Shown: one piece after another, positions 35,216-44,818 of the stretch
How the letters are laid out: the number at the start of each line of letters is the position of its first letter
How positions within the stretch are numbered: position 1 is the stretch's first letter
Source: UBA4782 sp034429195
GTDB lineage: Bacteria > Chloroflexota > Anaerolineae > Anaerolineales > Anaerolineaceae
Assembly (NCBI GenBank): GCA_034429195.1
Contig: DAOUGQ010000014.1
Location: 62,001-126,000 of the forward strand
DNA length: 64,000 bases
Direction of reading: 5' to 3'
Translations under genes and position numbers: made by a program
The notes under the pieces: model-generated
Seen by the model: the letters and a program-made list of their open reading frames with translations, nothing else
What the model was told of the DNA's origin: nothing
Database searches by the model: none

Positions 35216-37507
35216 CTAAATTTGATAATCTATCGTAGTAAGCTGAAGTGTCATCCGCTGTGGAGTATCGTTATACTTTCCAACTTCGCTTTCACGCCAC
35301 GGTTTCTGAAACCAGTTTTTGCTTACATTCGATGGATCATTCTGATAGAACTGTCTTTCGTATTGCCCTTCTTGCCCCTTCATTCCAAAATTCATTTGAG
35401 ACAGGTGCAATCCAGCATTATTCAGGGATTGCTTTAAGATGTCTACCTGGTTTTCAAGCATCCGTTTGGTACTGGCATTTTCTGCTATTATATTGATGCC
35501 CAATCCACTGGCATCGCTTGATAACCGGATATCAATCTTTCCTAGATTTTCAGGATGCAGTTGGATGTGGATGACATTCTTCCCAGCTTGTAGACTTTGA
35601 TCCACTTCTTTCACGATTTGCTGAATATGGAGGGTAGACACCTCAGAGGTATTATTTAAGGTTGGAAACAGATTAACATTTTGTTTCAAGGATGAGGTAA
35701 AAACTTGAGCACCTGTCACCCCTGTGTCTACGCTTCCTGCCAGATCTTGAGCTTTAGCAGGCTGGGCTGGAGTAGCAATTTTCTCTTTATTGGGGTTTTG
35801 TGAAGTCTGGATATTCCCGTTCAAATCCTTGTTCTGCTTTCCACCTTCTTGCAAAGAGAACTTCACAGCATCATTTCCTTTGATATCACTGGCATATTGA
35901 GCATATGCTGAGGCTGCGCCAATGGATTTCTCTGTCATTTTCACTGCTGGCATGCTGGCTGAGAAGTCCTGTTTTTTCTGGGAATTTTCTGTTTCGTTTT
36001 TCTCTATTGCAGCACTCGATCCATCTGGAGAAGAGCTTTTCTGCACTGTTTTCTTATTCTCTTCATTCCCTATAGTTGTAGCCACCTCTGAATTGCCTTG
36101 CAGCTCAGGATCTGTTAAAATCAACCGCTCCAATTCGTTTTGAGAGACTGCTTTCTCCTGCCTGGCAGGTTCCATACCTTGCGCTATGCTTGCTTCATTG
36201 ATCTGCTCAGCTTCAAATGCACCTGAAGAATTATCGCTCTTCACACCAGGTATTGGTGTAGACTTTTTATCTGCCATTGTTACCTGCAATTGCTCAGCAT
36301 TATCTGATCCCTCTAGAGTTTCGAATGTTGTTCTCATCTGAACAGAATGAACAGTTTTGTTTTCATTCTCCCGATTCATACTGAGAGATTCATCCTTTGT
36401 TCCTTGCTTACCCTTTGTTTTTATTTGCGCATCCGCTTGACCTGCATCAGCAGCTTTTTCGGTAGATAAATCCACCATCTGATACAGATTCAGTTCTGGA
36501 AGGTTCTGCTCGGACTTTTCAGGCTCTTCAATGACAGATATTTTTGTTTCACTCACGAATTCACTGGAATTATCAGGCTGTTGTTCTACGATAGAAGGTT
36601 CTTCAGATGCGGGATTTACCTTTGGTAGATCAGTATTTATTGAGATCTTCGCACTGGTGGGTTCTGTAACCAGTGAAGATTTCCAACTTTTACTTCCCCG
36701 TGACGAACCCATCTGGACTGGCTGTGTCTCAACTGAGTCAGTCTCCCCTTTTTGTTGAGTTTGCTCAATTGGGATGACCATCTGGCGAATTTCTAGTTGA
36801 TTGCCATTATTTGGTGATTCGTCGACCACTGCAGTTTCAAATTCTATACTGATCGGTGTTCCGATCTGATATTCCACCGTTGTAGCAGATATTACAGGCT
36901 CAGCAAAGCCACCTGAAATAGGGGACACGACATTCGGAGTTCCTTCCTCCTTTTCAGCATTGACTGGCATCTGCCTCAAAACAGGCGCAGCTTGTTGAGA
37001 TACAGCCTCATTCTGGGGTATCATCCCAGGTTGAGTGAATGGCTGTTGAATCTGTTGACCCTGTCCGGCAGGTGCAGATTCAATCGGTAAAGGATAGATT
37101 ACATCCCGTGAACTTACGATTTCAACAGAATTCACCATATCCATATTCTTTGCATTGTTTGCAGGAATCTCTATTGCATCACCATTGTTTAGGTAAATAC
37201 TTTCCTCTACCACAGGAATGGTTGTGCTTACATCGGGCACCATTTCCTGAAAGATGTCGGAGACATCTTCAACAAGGTTTCGCATGGGCTGTGTTTCACT
37301 TACTGGCATTGCTGCCACACTACTTCCTGCCAACATTGCAGCTTCAACAATAGGGTCTACATCATCTTTTGATTTCTCTTTCCTCAACACCTCCTTAAAC
37401 TCATTTTCAGCATTGCCTGGTTGGAGATTACATCCTACCGGCTTCCCCGATCCATCTACAATCGGGGGTGATTGGCAATTTGCCTGTGCAATTTGAATCA
37501 TTGTCAC
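35216..37507 (-). CDS. fliK: flagellar hook-length control protein FliK
   Basis: The 763-residue protein is hydrophilic and low-complexity (Ser/Glu/Gln/Pro) for about 600 residues. It ends with a compact Flg_hook domain (about 630-720): LHIQQIVKEVDQSLQAGKN, VIHIQLHPENLGKIDIRLSSDASGLGINIIAEN, and MLENQVDILKQSLNNAGLHLSQMNF. The domain switches export specificity at FlhB while the disordered ruler measures the hook. The ruler here is very long against the usual 400-500 residues, so a long hook could be expected. It overlaps flgB by 4 bases. Confidence 0.9.
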   Translation of the reverse strand: MTMIQIAQANCQSPPIVDGSGKPVGCNLQPGNAENEFKEVLRKEKSKDDVDPIVEAAMLAGSSVAAMPVSETQPMRNLVEDVSDIFQEMVPDVSTTIPVVEESIYLNNGDAIEIPANNAKNMDMVNSVEIVSSRDVIYPLPIESAPAGQGQQIQQPFTQPGMIPQNEAVSQQAAPVLRQMPVNAEKEEGTPNVVSPISGGFAEPVISATTVEYQIGTPISIEFETAVVDESPNNGNQLEIRQMVIPIEQTQQKGETDSVETQPVQMGSSRGSKSWKSSLVTEPTSAKISINTDLPKVNPASEEPSIVEQQPDNSSEFVSETKISVIEEPEKSEQNLPELNLYQMVDLSTEKAADAGQADAQIKTKGKQGTKDESLSMNRENENKTVHSVQMRTTFETLEGSDNAEQLQVTMADKKSTPIPGVKSDNSSGAFEAEQINEASIAQGMEPARQEKAVSQNELERLILTDPELQGNSEVATTIGNEENKKTVQKSSSPDGSSAAIEKNETENSQKKQDFSASMPAVKMTEKSIGAASAYAQYASDIKGNDAVKFSLQEGGKQNKDLNGNIQTSQNPNKEKIATPAQPAKAQDLAGSVDTGVTGAQVFTSSLKQNVNLFPTLNNTSEVSTLHIQQIVKEVDQSLQAGKNVIHIQLHPENLGKIDIRLSSDASGLGINIIAENASTKRMLENQVDILKQSLNNAGLHLSQMNFGMKGQEGQYERQFYQNDPSNVSKNWFQKPWRESEVGKYNDTPQRMTLQLTTIDYQI

Positions 37508-37911
37508 CTCGATTGTGCAATTGCCTTAAGAAGCTGTAACTTAAGACTAACCGCTTGAGATACTGCCTGATATTCGATCCCTGTTTCAGACATATCCGTC
37601 AGCTCTACATCAATATCCACATCATTTCCATCCGCCCTTTCTGTACCACCCGGACGTTTCGTTTCGAAAAAGCGAACAAAATTATTTGTGGTAGATGTCA
37701 AGTGAAGTGGGTTTGTGGTTTTCATACCAATCAGTTCATTTTTATTGGTCATTCGTTTAAGAACGCTTTTGAAATCCACTGTTTGTGCGTGGTAGCCAGG
37801 GGTGTCAACATTGGCAATATTGTTACTGATTGCCATCTGCCTTTGACTCAACCCATCTAATGCCAGTTTTGCGATGGAATATGAATAATCACTAAATAAT
37901 GAGTCTGTCAT
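37504..37911 (-). CDS. flgB: flagellar basal-body rod protein FlgB
   Basis: The 135-residue proximal rod protein has ALDGLSQRQMAISNNIANVDTPGYHAQTVDFKSVL near the N-terminus (residues 17-51), the FlgB form of the rod motif. Its C-terminal helix is IEYQAVSQAVSLKLQLLKAI. Most bacteria place flgB directly before flgC-fliE; here it lies between fliJ and fliK, about 6 kb downstream of flgC. It overlaps fliK by 4 bases. Confidence 0.93.
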   Translation of the reverse strand: MTDSLFSDYSYSIAKLALDGLSQRQMAISNNIANVDTPGYHAQTVDFKSVLKRMTNKNELIGMKTTNPLHLTSTTNNFVRFFETKRPGGTERADGNDVDIDVELTDMSETGIEYQAVSQAVSLKLQLLKAIAQSR

Positions 37912-37972
37912 TTCAGGTTCCTTTCCTCTACAGTCAAAGCAAATAACCTTATCAGCTTACTCTGCATCACTT

Positions 37973-38425
37973 TCATGCTTCTTGTTGACGATTTTTATAT
38001 GCAAGAGAAATATACACATCATCTTGCTGTTTGTTTTCAATACGTTTTACTTCTTCTTTGAATCTTTCTATCTGCTTCTCTTTCAATATTTCGAGTGTTT
38101 CTTCTTCTTGTTTGGCTGCTACCAGATTCTTTTGGATCTGTGATATCTTCTTCTGAGTTTCTTCTATATCTCTTTGAATTTGTTTTGTGCGAGTATCAAT
38201 AGCTGAAATATTTGATCGTAGAATGTCCAATTGAAAAATATTGATCTCGCCTTGCATGCGCAAGTACATTTCTTTCAAATTTCGGTCTTTCATGCTCAGG
38301 AGCATTACTTTCCGTTCTTCCAGAGTTAATAATTGCTTTTGGGTTCTACCAAGCTGAATTTCAATTGCTTCCACCTTGCTGTGGCGAACATCCAATACAT
38401 TTTGCAGAGGAAAAATGGGTGGCAT
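37973..38425 (-). CDS. fliJ: flagellar export chaperone FliJ
   Basis: The 150-residue protein is almost entirely coiled coil, starting PPIFPLQNVLDVRHSKVEAIEIQLG as FliJ proteins do (LQ.VLDLR..KE). Position directly after fliI (4 bases) supports the call. FliJ acts as the stalk of the FliI hexamer and as an escort for chaperones. Confidence 0.87.
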   Translation of the reverse strand: MPPIFPLQNVLDVRHSKVEAIEIQLGRTQKQLLTLEERKVMLLSMKDRNLKEMYLRMQGEINIFQLDILRSNISAIDTRTKQIQRDIEETQKKISQIQKNLVAAKQEEETLEILKEKQIERFKEEVKRIENKQQDDVYISLAYKNRQQEA

Positions 38426-38429
38426 AGAT

Positions 38430-39773
38430 TCACTCCTGCTTGATGTCTGTTTGAGCCAAAGTAGTGATCTGATCCATCATGTTCAATGTTGACTGAAAAT
38501 CAGTAACTTCATCCTTGCCCTGTTGCAAGAAGGCAGTAATATCAGGCATTACTCGCAAAGCCTCATCGATCTCAGGATCAGAGCCGCTGACATAGGCACC
38601 GATATTGATCAGATCGCGTGATTTTTCATATGTTGCCATGTTTTTGCGTATCCAGGCAGCTTTTTGCACATGAGCGGATGATGTTACTGCTGGCATGACA
38701 CGACTGACACTATTGAGTACATCAATAGAAGGATAATGGTTTCGAGCAGCCAGGGCTCTACTGAGAATGATGTGTCCATCCAAAATACCGCGCACTGCAT
38801 CACTTATGGGTTCGTTGAAATCATCACCTTCTACCAATACCGTAAAATAACCAGTGATCGACCCCCTATCACTTCGACCTGCTCTCTCCAACAATTTTGG
38901 TAGAAGAGCAAATACGGATGGTGTATATCCTTTAGAAGCTGGTGGCTCACCGATCGAAAGCCCAATTTCACGTTGAGCCATCGCAAAACGGGTAACTGAA
39001 TCCATCAGGAAGGTAACATCTTTCCCACAATCTCTAAAGTACTCAGCGATAGACATAGCCCCCAAAGCTGCTTTCAACCTCATCAGGGCTGGCTGATCAG
39101 ATGTCGACACCACTACTACAGAACGGGACAGTCCTTCAGGCCCCAAGTCACGATCGATGAATTCACGCACTTCTCTGCCACGTTCTCCGATGAGGGCAAC
39201 AACACTGATGTCACTCTTTGAATTTCTAGCAATTGATCCTAAAAGGGTACTTTTACCCACGCCACTACCGGCAAAGATGCCCATACGTTGACCTTTTCCA
39301 CAAGTCAGCATGCCATCAATTACTCTCACGCCAGTTTCCAGAGGTTTATCAATGGGTGGGCGCTGCATGGGTGAAGGTGGTATCTGAGATGTGGAAGTCC
39401 AGGTAGTTCTATCAATGGGTCCTTTTCCATCAATCGGCTGCCCCAAGCTATCGACAACTCTTCCCAGCAAAGAATCTCCGACCGGGATCATTAAAGAGTC
39501 TTCGATCTTGGTCACAGTACTTCCCGGTTTTAAGCCTTCCATTGACCCAATAGCCATCAGCAATAATTTGTCATTACGAAAACCAGTTACTTCAGCCAAT
39601 AAAGGTTTTTCGGTATCAGTACCAATTTCACAAATACTTCCGATCTGGCAATTCAACCCAACAACTTCGATCACAAGACCAACAACACCTACTACTCTGC
39701 CAGAAACCTGAATGGTATTCAAAGAATCCAATGCAGAATGGACCCATGTCAATTCAGAAAATGATCCACTCAT
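38430..39773 (-). CDS. fliI: flagellum-specific ATPase FliI
   Basis: The 447-residue F1-beta-like ATPase has GKGQRMGIFAGSGVGKSTLLG with the P-loop (about residues 160-180), VVALIGERGREVREFIDRDLG, VTFLMDSVTRFAMAQREIGLSIGEPPASKGY and a C-terminal dodecamer motif region. It energises export of flagellar axial proteins with FliH and FliJ. It overlaps fliH by 4 bases. Confidence 0.97.
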   Translation of the reverse strand: MSGSFSELTWVHSALDSLNTIQVSGRVVGVVGLVIEVVGLNCQIGSICEIGTDTEKPLLAEVTGFRNDKLLLMAIGSMEGLKPGSTVTKIEDSLMIPVGDSLLGRVVDSLGQPIDGKGPIDRTTWTSTSQIPPSPMQRPPIDKPLETGVRVIDGMLTCGKGQRMGIFAGSGVGKSTLLGSIARNSKSDISVVALIGERGREVREFIDRDLGPEGLSRSVVVVSTSDQPALMRLKAALGAMSIAEYFRDCGKDVTFLMDSVTRFAMAQREIGLSIGEPPASKGYTPSVFALLPKLLERAGRSDRGSITGYFTVLVEGDDFNEPISDAVRGILDGHIILSRALAARNHYPSIDVLNSVSRVMPAVTSSAHVQKAAWIRKNMATYEKSRDLINIGAYVSGSDPEIDEALRVMPDITAFLQQGKDEVTDFQSTLNMMDQITTLAQTDIKQE

Positions 39774-40699
39774 AAAGAGATCTCCTTCTCCTTTTTTGCA
39801 TCGGGCTGCAAAGCTTCCATTACAGCATTCAATTGCGTTTCAACTCTGGCATCCACCGCCCCCATTTCGCCCTGAATAAAACAACCACCTGGCAGTATTT
39901 TTTCAGAAGGGATGATCTGTATTTTCTTTCCTGAAAGAGCTTCTTGAAATTTTCTCCATTCCGGGTCCAGATTACGCACATCTTGTTGGTTCAAATAAAT
40001 TCTTATATCTCCTAAAGACTCTGTCATCCTCATTACTTTGTTCAAACCAACCTGAAGCACTTCATTATCCAGAACCAAACCTTCACTGAATAATAACTGG
40101 CTTATTTTCTGGATTGTTTTAATAATCAGTAGTTCATTATTTTTAATGGTTTCTTTGTACCAGGCATTTAACTGCTCATGGATGAGCTGCACATTTTCAG
40201 CTGTTTGTCCTAATTCAGCAATTACTTGTTCTCGTCCAGCCTCATACGCTTCCTGCCTGAGTTGTTCGACCTGCTGTCTGGCATTGTTAAGTGTTTCACT
40301 GGCAACCTTTTGTGCTTGTTGGATAATGGATTCTGCCTGGCGTCTGGCTTCAGCGATCATTCGCTGATTTTCATCTTTCGCAATCCGTACTGGAGTCCCA
40401 TCGATACCTGGAATACTATTACCAGAACCAAAATCGCTGGCAGAGACATTTTCAAGTGCTGACAAATTCCATTTTGTTACCAGTGGCTGGTTACTGCTGG
40501 GGGTATCATCGTAAGTCAAAGGTTCCAACACATTCTCTGACTCAATCCCTTTCTTTTCTGGTTGGAATAATCGTAATATGTCATCCATTACAGAACTTGT
40601 TTCTTCAATAGTCAGAGAAGGAAAAATTTCATCCGGTTTCCAGGATTGAACCATCTTTCCCTCACGAAGATCCCAGGATTTGCTAGACGATGACTTCAT
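39770..40699 (-). CDS. fliH: flagellar assembly protein FliH
   Basis: The 309-residue protein has a variable N-terminal half and a FliH core. The core has a coiled coil of MIAEARRQAESIIQQAQKVASETLNNARQQVEQLRQEAYEAGREQVI, then a vATP-synthase-E-like C-terminal domain (IRIYLNQQDVRNLDPEW, PGGCFIQGEMGAVDARVETQLNAVMEAL). The start is placed at ATG 40699, which has GGTGGAG 6 bases upstream, rather than at 40762, which would overlap fliG by 80 bases; the overlap is then 17. It regulates FliI. Confidence 0.88.
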   Translation of the reverse strand: MKSSSSKSWDLREGKMVQSWKPDEIFPSLTIEETSSVMDDILRLFQPEKKGIESENVLEPLTYDDTPSSNQPLVTKWNLSALENVSASDFGSGNSIPGIDGTPVRIAKDENQRMIAEARRQAESIIQQAQKVASETLNNARQQVEQLRQEAYEAGREQVIAELGQTAENVQLIHEQLNAWYKETIKNNELLIIKTIQKISQLLFSEGLVLDNEVLQVGLNKVMRMTESLGDIRIYLNQQDVRNLDPEWRKFQEALSGKKIQIIPSEKILPGGCFIQGEMGAVDARVETQLNAVMEALQPDAKKEKEISL

Positions 40700-41705
40700 A
40701 CTCGTCTCCACCGCCATTACTGATGACGATTTCGCCAGCTTCTTCCAAAGCGCGAACAGCATCTACGATCTTGCGCTGAGAAGCATAAACGTTTTTCGCC
40801 AATTGTGGTCCAAGAATTTCGATTTCTTCTTTCAGGTTTTCTCGTGCACGTTCTGAAAGATTTGTGAAAACTTTGTCGCGTAAACGCTCTGATGCAGCCT
40901 TTAATGCTAATGCCAGGTCAGATTTATTGATATCACGTAAAACCCGCTGCATGGTACGATCATCTAATTTGATCAGATCATCAAAAGTGAACATGTTGGC
41001 ACGAATCTCTTCGACCAACTTAGGATTTGTTGTCTCCAAAGCTTCAAAAATGGTTTTTTGAACCCCTCTATCCACCTGGTTAAGCATTTTCACTAAGAAT
41101 GAAACACCACCAGTTGCCCGAAAATCTGCTTCACTGATCACCCCAGATAACTTGTTCTTCAGGCTTCTCTCTACAACCTGCACCACCTGGGGTGACACTC
41201 TATCCATTACCGCAAGGCGCAATGTTACATCGATTTGAAGCTCTTTTGGCAAACTGGTTAAAATATCGGCTGCTACTTTTGCTTCAAGGTAAGAAAGAAC
41301 CAATGCAATAGTTTGGGGCATTTCTTCAGCAAGTAGTGTTGCCACCTCTTGCGGATTGGCATTTTTTAGCATTTCAAAAGAAGAAAGCTGTTGATGCACA
41401 GAGATCCTTTCCATGATCTCAGCACCCCGGCGAGGCCCAACAGTTCTTGATAGCAATTGGCGGCTATATTCCAGACCCCCACCCCGGATAGCAGAATCTG
41501 CTGCACTGAAATCACAGGCTTCTTCCAGGGCAATATGTCGCACATCTGCAGGGATCTGGTTTACTTTACCAAGAGCCAGCAAAACACGCTCCATATCACC
41601 TTCATTCAGGTATTGAAGTACCTTAGAAGATAGCTCCACACCCAATCCGATCAACAGAGCTGAAGCTTTTTCAAGACCTGTAGGAGCAACTGCTGTCTCA
41701 GCCAC
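40683..41705 (-). CDS. fliG: flagellar motor switch protein FliG
   Basis: The 340-residue C-ring protein has the three FliG domains. The N-terminal part binds FliF (LEKASALLIGLGVELSSKVLQYL), the middle contains EEMPQTIALVLSYLEAKVAADILTSLP, and the C-terminal torque domain has MFTFDDLIKLDDRTMQRVLRDI and LKAASERLRDKVFTNLSERARENLKEEIE. Start is ambiguous. GTG 41705 has a GAGGA 11 bases upstream, while an upstream in-frame GTG at 41723 has none and would overlap fliF by 26 bases. Confidence 0.95.
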   Translation of the reverse strand: MAETAVAPTGLEKASALLIGLGVELSSKVLQYLNEGDMERVLLALGKVNQIPADVRHIALEEACDFSAADSAIRGGGLEYSRQLLSRTVGPRRGAEIMERISVHQQLSSFEMLKNANPQEVATLLAEEMPQTIALVLSYLEAKVAADILTSLPKELQIDVTLRLAVMDRVSPQVVQVVERSLKNKLSGVISEADFRATGGVSFLVKMLNQVDRGVQKTIFEALETTNPKLVEEIRANMFTFDDLIKLDDRTMQRVLRDINKSDLALALKAASERLRDKVFTNLSERARENLKEEIEILGPQLAKNVYASQRKIVDAVRALEEAGEIVISNGGGDEYEVIV

Positions 41706-43386
41706 GGTTCTTCTCGTCCTCACTTAGCCATATTTGAATAATTTCTGCAATGGTTGCAGGATTCTCTTCAGTTAATTTCGATATCGTGCGAGCTCGTTGC
41801 TCATCTTCGGGGTAACTTTTTGCTCCTTGAACAACATGGCTATTATTTTCGATCATCTCGATTTTCTTTGGAGTCTCTTTTGGCAACGCCTGTGCGGGTG
41901 TACTATCACCTATTGCAGCTTGTCTTGGTGCAGAAGTCTGAATTCCTTGCTGCCCTTGTTGTAAAGCAGCTACCGCTACCGGAGCAAGAATTGGTTTCCA
42001 AGCAGCCCTTGAAGACATGCGCAGTTTCTTCATTACTTTTGAGAAATAACCGAAAAGGATGAACAAAACCAGGGCAGACCCAATCCCAACTCCGATCTTC
42101 ATGTAGAGATCGTTTTTGGCATCTTTCTCCATCGTGTCTGCCTGCTCCTGGAAATAACTACGATCAAATTCCATCGTATTTACAGAAACAGTATCCCCAC
42201 GGCTCATATCAATGCCAGCCGCTGCTATGACCGCTGATTTTATCATTTCGAGTTGAGCGCTATCACTGACCTGATCGACCATCACCGCTAAAGAGATTTT
42301 TTTAATTTCTCCTGGTGAATAGATCTCATGGGTATTTGTTTGAGAAATCTCATAATTGATTGTTTCATCAGTACGGTTGTAATTTCCAGTGGTGGTTTCA
42401 GCTGCGATCGTTGCCACAGGGGTTGGTAGATTGGATTCAGCCCCGGGCACACCGCTCGCCTGCTCTCCTGTTCCAAGGTAATCTTCAGAAATTTTTTCTG
42501 AACTACGAACAGCCACTTGAGTTGGATCATAAACACTCAAAGTGACTTCTTTTTGTGACCAATCCATCGTGACATTCGCCTGAACTGCTGCGCGATTCGG
42601 ACCCAGGATCGCATCCAACATGGTTTGCACTTTATCACGAATTTCATTTGCAGCTGCAATTTCTGCAGAACGCTGGCTATCAGATTGGATAACTGAATCA
42701 CCAGCATAATCACTTGCTTGAGTGGTTAATAAATTTCCATTGGAGTCGACTACCACTACATTTTCAGGTTTCAAACCTTCCACACTATTTGCAACCAGAT
42801 TGGTAATGGCTTTTACCTGACCAGCGTTCAGGTATCCTTCAGATTTTTCTTTTATAACAACCGAGGCTGTAGTTGGGGCTTGATCACTCGATAACAAACT
42901 TTTTTCAGGCGTAACCACATTAACGCTAACTGAATCTACTGCATCCAGACTTGCGATAGTTCGCTCAAGTTCACCTTCCAAAGCTCGTTGATAATTAACT
43001 TTTTGACTGAACTCCGTCATACCTAAAGTATTCTGGCTGAATAATTCATACCCTGCTGCACTACTTTGAGGTAACCCCTCAGATGCCATCGCAAGCCTGA
43101 CTTCATAGACTTGATCAGAAGGAACAAGAATAGTACCAGTTCCCTTTAACTGGTAGCCTATTCCCTTTTCATCCATTTTCCCGATGATTTGGCTTGCATC
43201 ATCATCACTTAACCCAGAATAAGCAACTGCATAAGATGGTTTTTGAGCCCATCCAACCAGTACCACTGTAATAATGATCGCAGCAACGATCAGGGCAATC
43301 AGCGTAATTCGCTGTGCTAAAGAGGTTTTTTTCCATACAACGGATATTTGTTCCTGGAGTTGATTTGCCATACTGATCGAATCCAA
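41698..43386 (-). CDS. fliF: flagellar MS-ring protein FliF
   Basis: The 562-residue membrane protein has a first helix near residues 25-48 (RITLIALIVAAIIITVVLVGWA) and the ring-building motifs of YscJ/FliF domains (PSYAVAYSGLSDDDASQIIGKMDEKGIGY). A second helix is near residues 435-455, before a cytoplasmic tail whose last 35 residues (QRARTISKLTEENPATIAEIIQIWL) bind FliG. It forms the base on which the motor switch and export gate assemble. It starts 14 bases after fliE ends. Confidence 0.96.
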   Translation of the reverse strand: MDSISMANQLQEQISVVWKKTSLAQRITLIALIVAAIIITVVLVGWAQKPSYAVAYSGLSDDDASQIIGKMDEKGIGYQLKGTGTILVPSDQVYEVRLAMASEGLPQSSAAGYELFSQNTLGMTEFSQKVNYQRALEGELERTIASLDAVDSVSVNVVTPEKSLLSSDQAPTTASVVIKEKSEGYLNAGQVKAITNLVANSVEGLKPENVVVVDSNGNLLTTQASDYAGDSVIQSDSQRSAEIAAANEIRDKVQTMLDAILGPNRAAVQANVTMDWSQKEVTLSVYDPTQVAVRSSEKISEDYLGTGEQASGVPGAESNLPTPVATIAAETTTGNYNRTDETINYEISQTNTHEIYSPGEIKKISLAVMVDQVSDSAQLEMIKSAVIAAAGIDMSRGDTVSVNTMEFDRSYFQEQADTMEKDAKNDLYMKIGVGIGSALVLFILFGYFSKVMKKLRMSSRAAWKPILAPVAVAALQQGQQGIQTSAPRQAAIGDSTPAQALPKETPKKIEMIENNSHVVQGAKSYPEDEQRARTISKLTEENPATIAEIIQIWLSEDEKNRG

Positions 43387-43400
43387 TGGGTGAAACTAAA

Positions 43401-43718
43401 TTAAACCTGCATCCTCATTACTTCTTGATAAGCGTCGACCAATTTATCCCGTATCGAGAGAGCAACTTTAAAATTGATGTCATTTTCTTCCAGAGCGATC
43501 ATCACATCGTGTAGATCCACATCCTCTCCTAAAGCCATCTTATTAACAAGGTCATCAGATTTCAGTTGAGATTCATTCAAACTATTGAGTAGATCTTCAA
43601 ATGTATTCCCAACAGCATCGACGCCGCTGCTGACTGGTTTAATTGCTGCATTTACAGAATTTACTTCGTTTGCCGTATCGAGTGTATTTAATAAAATAGG
43701 TGAAATTTCCATAATCAA
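43401..43718 (-). CDS. fliE: flagellar hook-basal body complex protein FliE
   Basis: The 105-residue protein has the FliE C-terminal block: FEDLLNSLNESQLKSDDLVNKMALGEDVDLHDVMIALEENDINFKVALSIRDKLVDAYQEVMRMQV (residues 41-105, split here for reference only). It joins the MS ring to the rod. It overlaps flgC by 4 bases and precedes fliF, the standard flgC-fliE-fliF order. Confidence 0.95.
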   Translation of the reverse strand: MIMEISPILLNTLDTANEVNSVNAAIKPVSSGVDAVGNTFEDLLNSLNESQLKSDDLVNKMALGEDVDLHDVMIALEENDINFKVALSIRDKLVDAYQEVMRMQV

Positions 43719-44161
43719 CTCACAATGTCTAAAGCTTTTAACGCCATTCGCTTAACCGCTTCGATTACAGACAAATTGGCTTCATATGAACGAGTGGCTG
43801 AAAGCATATTCGTCATCTCAACCACAGGATCTACATTGGGGTACAGTACATATCCTTCCTCATCAGCATCAGGATGAGTTGGATCATATACTTTTGATCC
43901 CTCACTGGTATCGGTAAAAATTTCTGATACCTTCACACCACCGTTCTTTACGCTTCCATATTTATCCATAGCAGAAAGAAAAGATGGACGGAAGGAATCT
44001 TGCCCCTCTGCTGTAAAGACAACATCCTGGCGCTTATAGGGTCCACCTTCAGCGGTACGCGTCGTCTGTGCATTGGCTATATTATTCGAAATAATATCAA
44101 GCCTTAACCGTTGAGCAGTTAGCCCTGAGGCACTGATTTTTAACGCTTCCCAAAAGCTCAT
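43715..44161 (-). CDS. flgC: flagellar basal-body rod protein FlgC
   Basis: The 148-residue rod protein carries ALKISASGLTAQRLRLDIISNNIANAQTTRT near the N-terminus and the FlgC C-terminal signature PNVDPVVEMTNMLSATRSYEANLSVIEAVKRMALKALDI. It is the first gene of the long basal-body operon (flgC to flgE). An AAGGAG Shine-Dalgarno precedes it, and the region 44162-44264 upstream should contain its promoter, though I see no sigma28-type match there. Confidence 0.95.
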   Translation of the reverse strand: MSFWEALKISASGLTAQRLRLDIISNNIANAQTTRTAEGGPYKRQDVVFTAEGQDSFRPSFLSAMDKYGSVKNGGVKVSEIFTDTSEGSKVYDPTHPDADEEGYVLYPNVDPVVEMTNMLSATRSYEANLSVIEAVKRMALKALDIVS

Positions 44162-44257
44162 GGTAATTTACTCCTTTGCTCTTGTGGGATATTAACATAT
44201 TCAAGATAGTGAGACTATAAAGGGAGTGTGAAGATGAAATAAATTCTGTGTGAATAG

Positions 44258-44289
44258 TAAATAAACGCCAACCCCCCTTCTATTGGCGT
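44258..44289 (-). terminator. terminator after fliS
   Basis: On the minus strand ACGCCAA and TTGGCGT pair over an 11-base loop containing a G6 run, followed by TTATTTACTATT. It lies about 48 bases past the fliS stop and separates the flagellin-fliD-flaG-fliS transcripts from the flgC operon. Confidence 0.7.
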
Positions 44290-44336
44290 ATGTTTTCGCA
44301 TTAATTAAGAATCTGATAGCTTTTTAAACGTATTAC

Positions 44337-44717
44337 TTATATTGAGCGCCCCAATCCTGCGTAATCTGGCATATAAGCAGGGATCATTTCTTTCTCAGGT
44401 TGAGTCAGATTCTTTTCCGATTCCTTCCAGGCTGCTCTCAACTCCTGCAATGTTTTTGATGCAGACTGATAATCACCGCTACGAATACAATCCAGACACC
44501 ATTGATACAACCGGTACAACCCTAATGAGATTTCAGGATAATCAAAATTTAATGCATCGCGTAAACCACCAATGGTTTTAACTGCTTTCTCGAAATCCTT
44601 CCGCTCACACGCGCGAATCGCCAGGTCATAAGCCATATCAATCAACCGCATTGGGCTGGCTCCCATCACATCCTGTTGACGGTATTCTTGATTTCGATAA
44701 TAGGTTGATTGAAACAT
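44337..44717 (-). CDS. fliS: flagellin chaperone FliS
   Basis: The 126-residue helical protein starts with the FliS pattern YYRNQEYRQQDVMGASPMRLIDMAYDLAIRAC and continues with ALNFDYPEISLGLYRLYQWCLDCI and a final LQELRAAWKES. It binds flagellin C-termini in the cytosol and delivers them for export. It follows flaG by 98 bases, with a possible sigma28 promoter in that gap. Confidence 0.93.
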   Translation of the reverse strand: MFQSTYYRNQEYRQQDVMGASPMRLIDMAYDLAIRACERKDFEKAVKTIGGLRDALNFDYPEISLGLYRLYQWCLDCIRSGDYQSASKTLQELRAAWKESEKNLTQPEKEMIPAYMPDYAGLGRSI

Positions 44718-44791
44718 GATTAGCTCCTTATTTCATTGATACTGTTTTTACCGACATTATTATCTTCGACGAAATAATTTACCTCTGCATA

Positions 44792-44818
44792 AAATCGACA
44801 TAAATTATTGACTTTTCA
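44792..44818 (-). promoter_or_regulatory. possible sigma28 promoter of fliS
   Basis: Minus-strand TGAA (44815-44818), 15 bases, then GTCGATTT (44792-44799) matches 3 of 4 and 6 of 8 of the sigma28 consensus. The TGA of the -35 is the flaG stop codon. It is the weakest of the sigma28-type candidates here. Confidence 0.35.
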
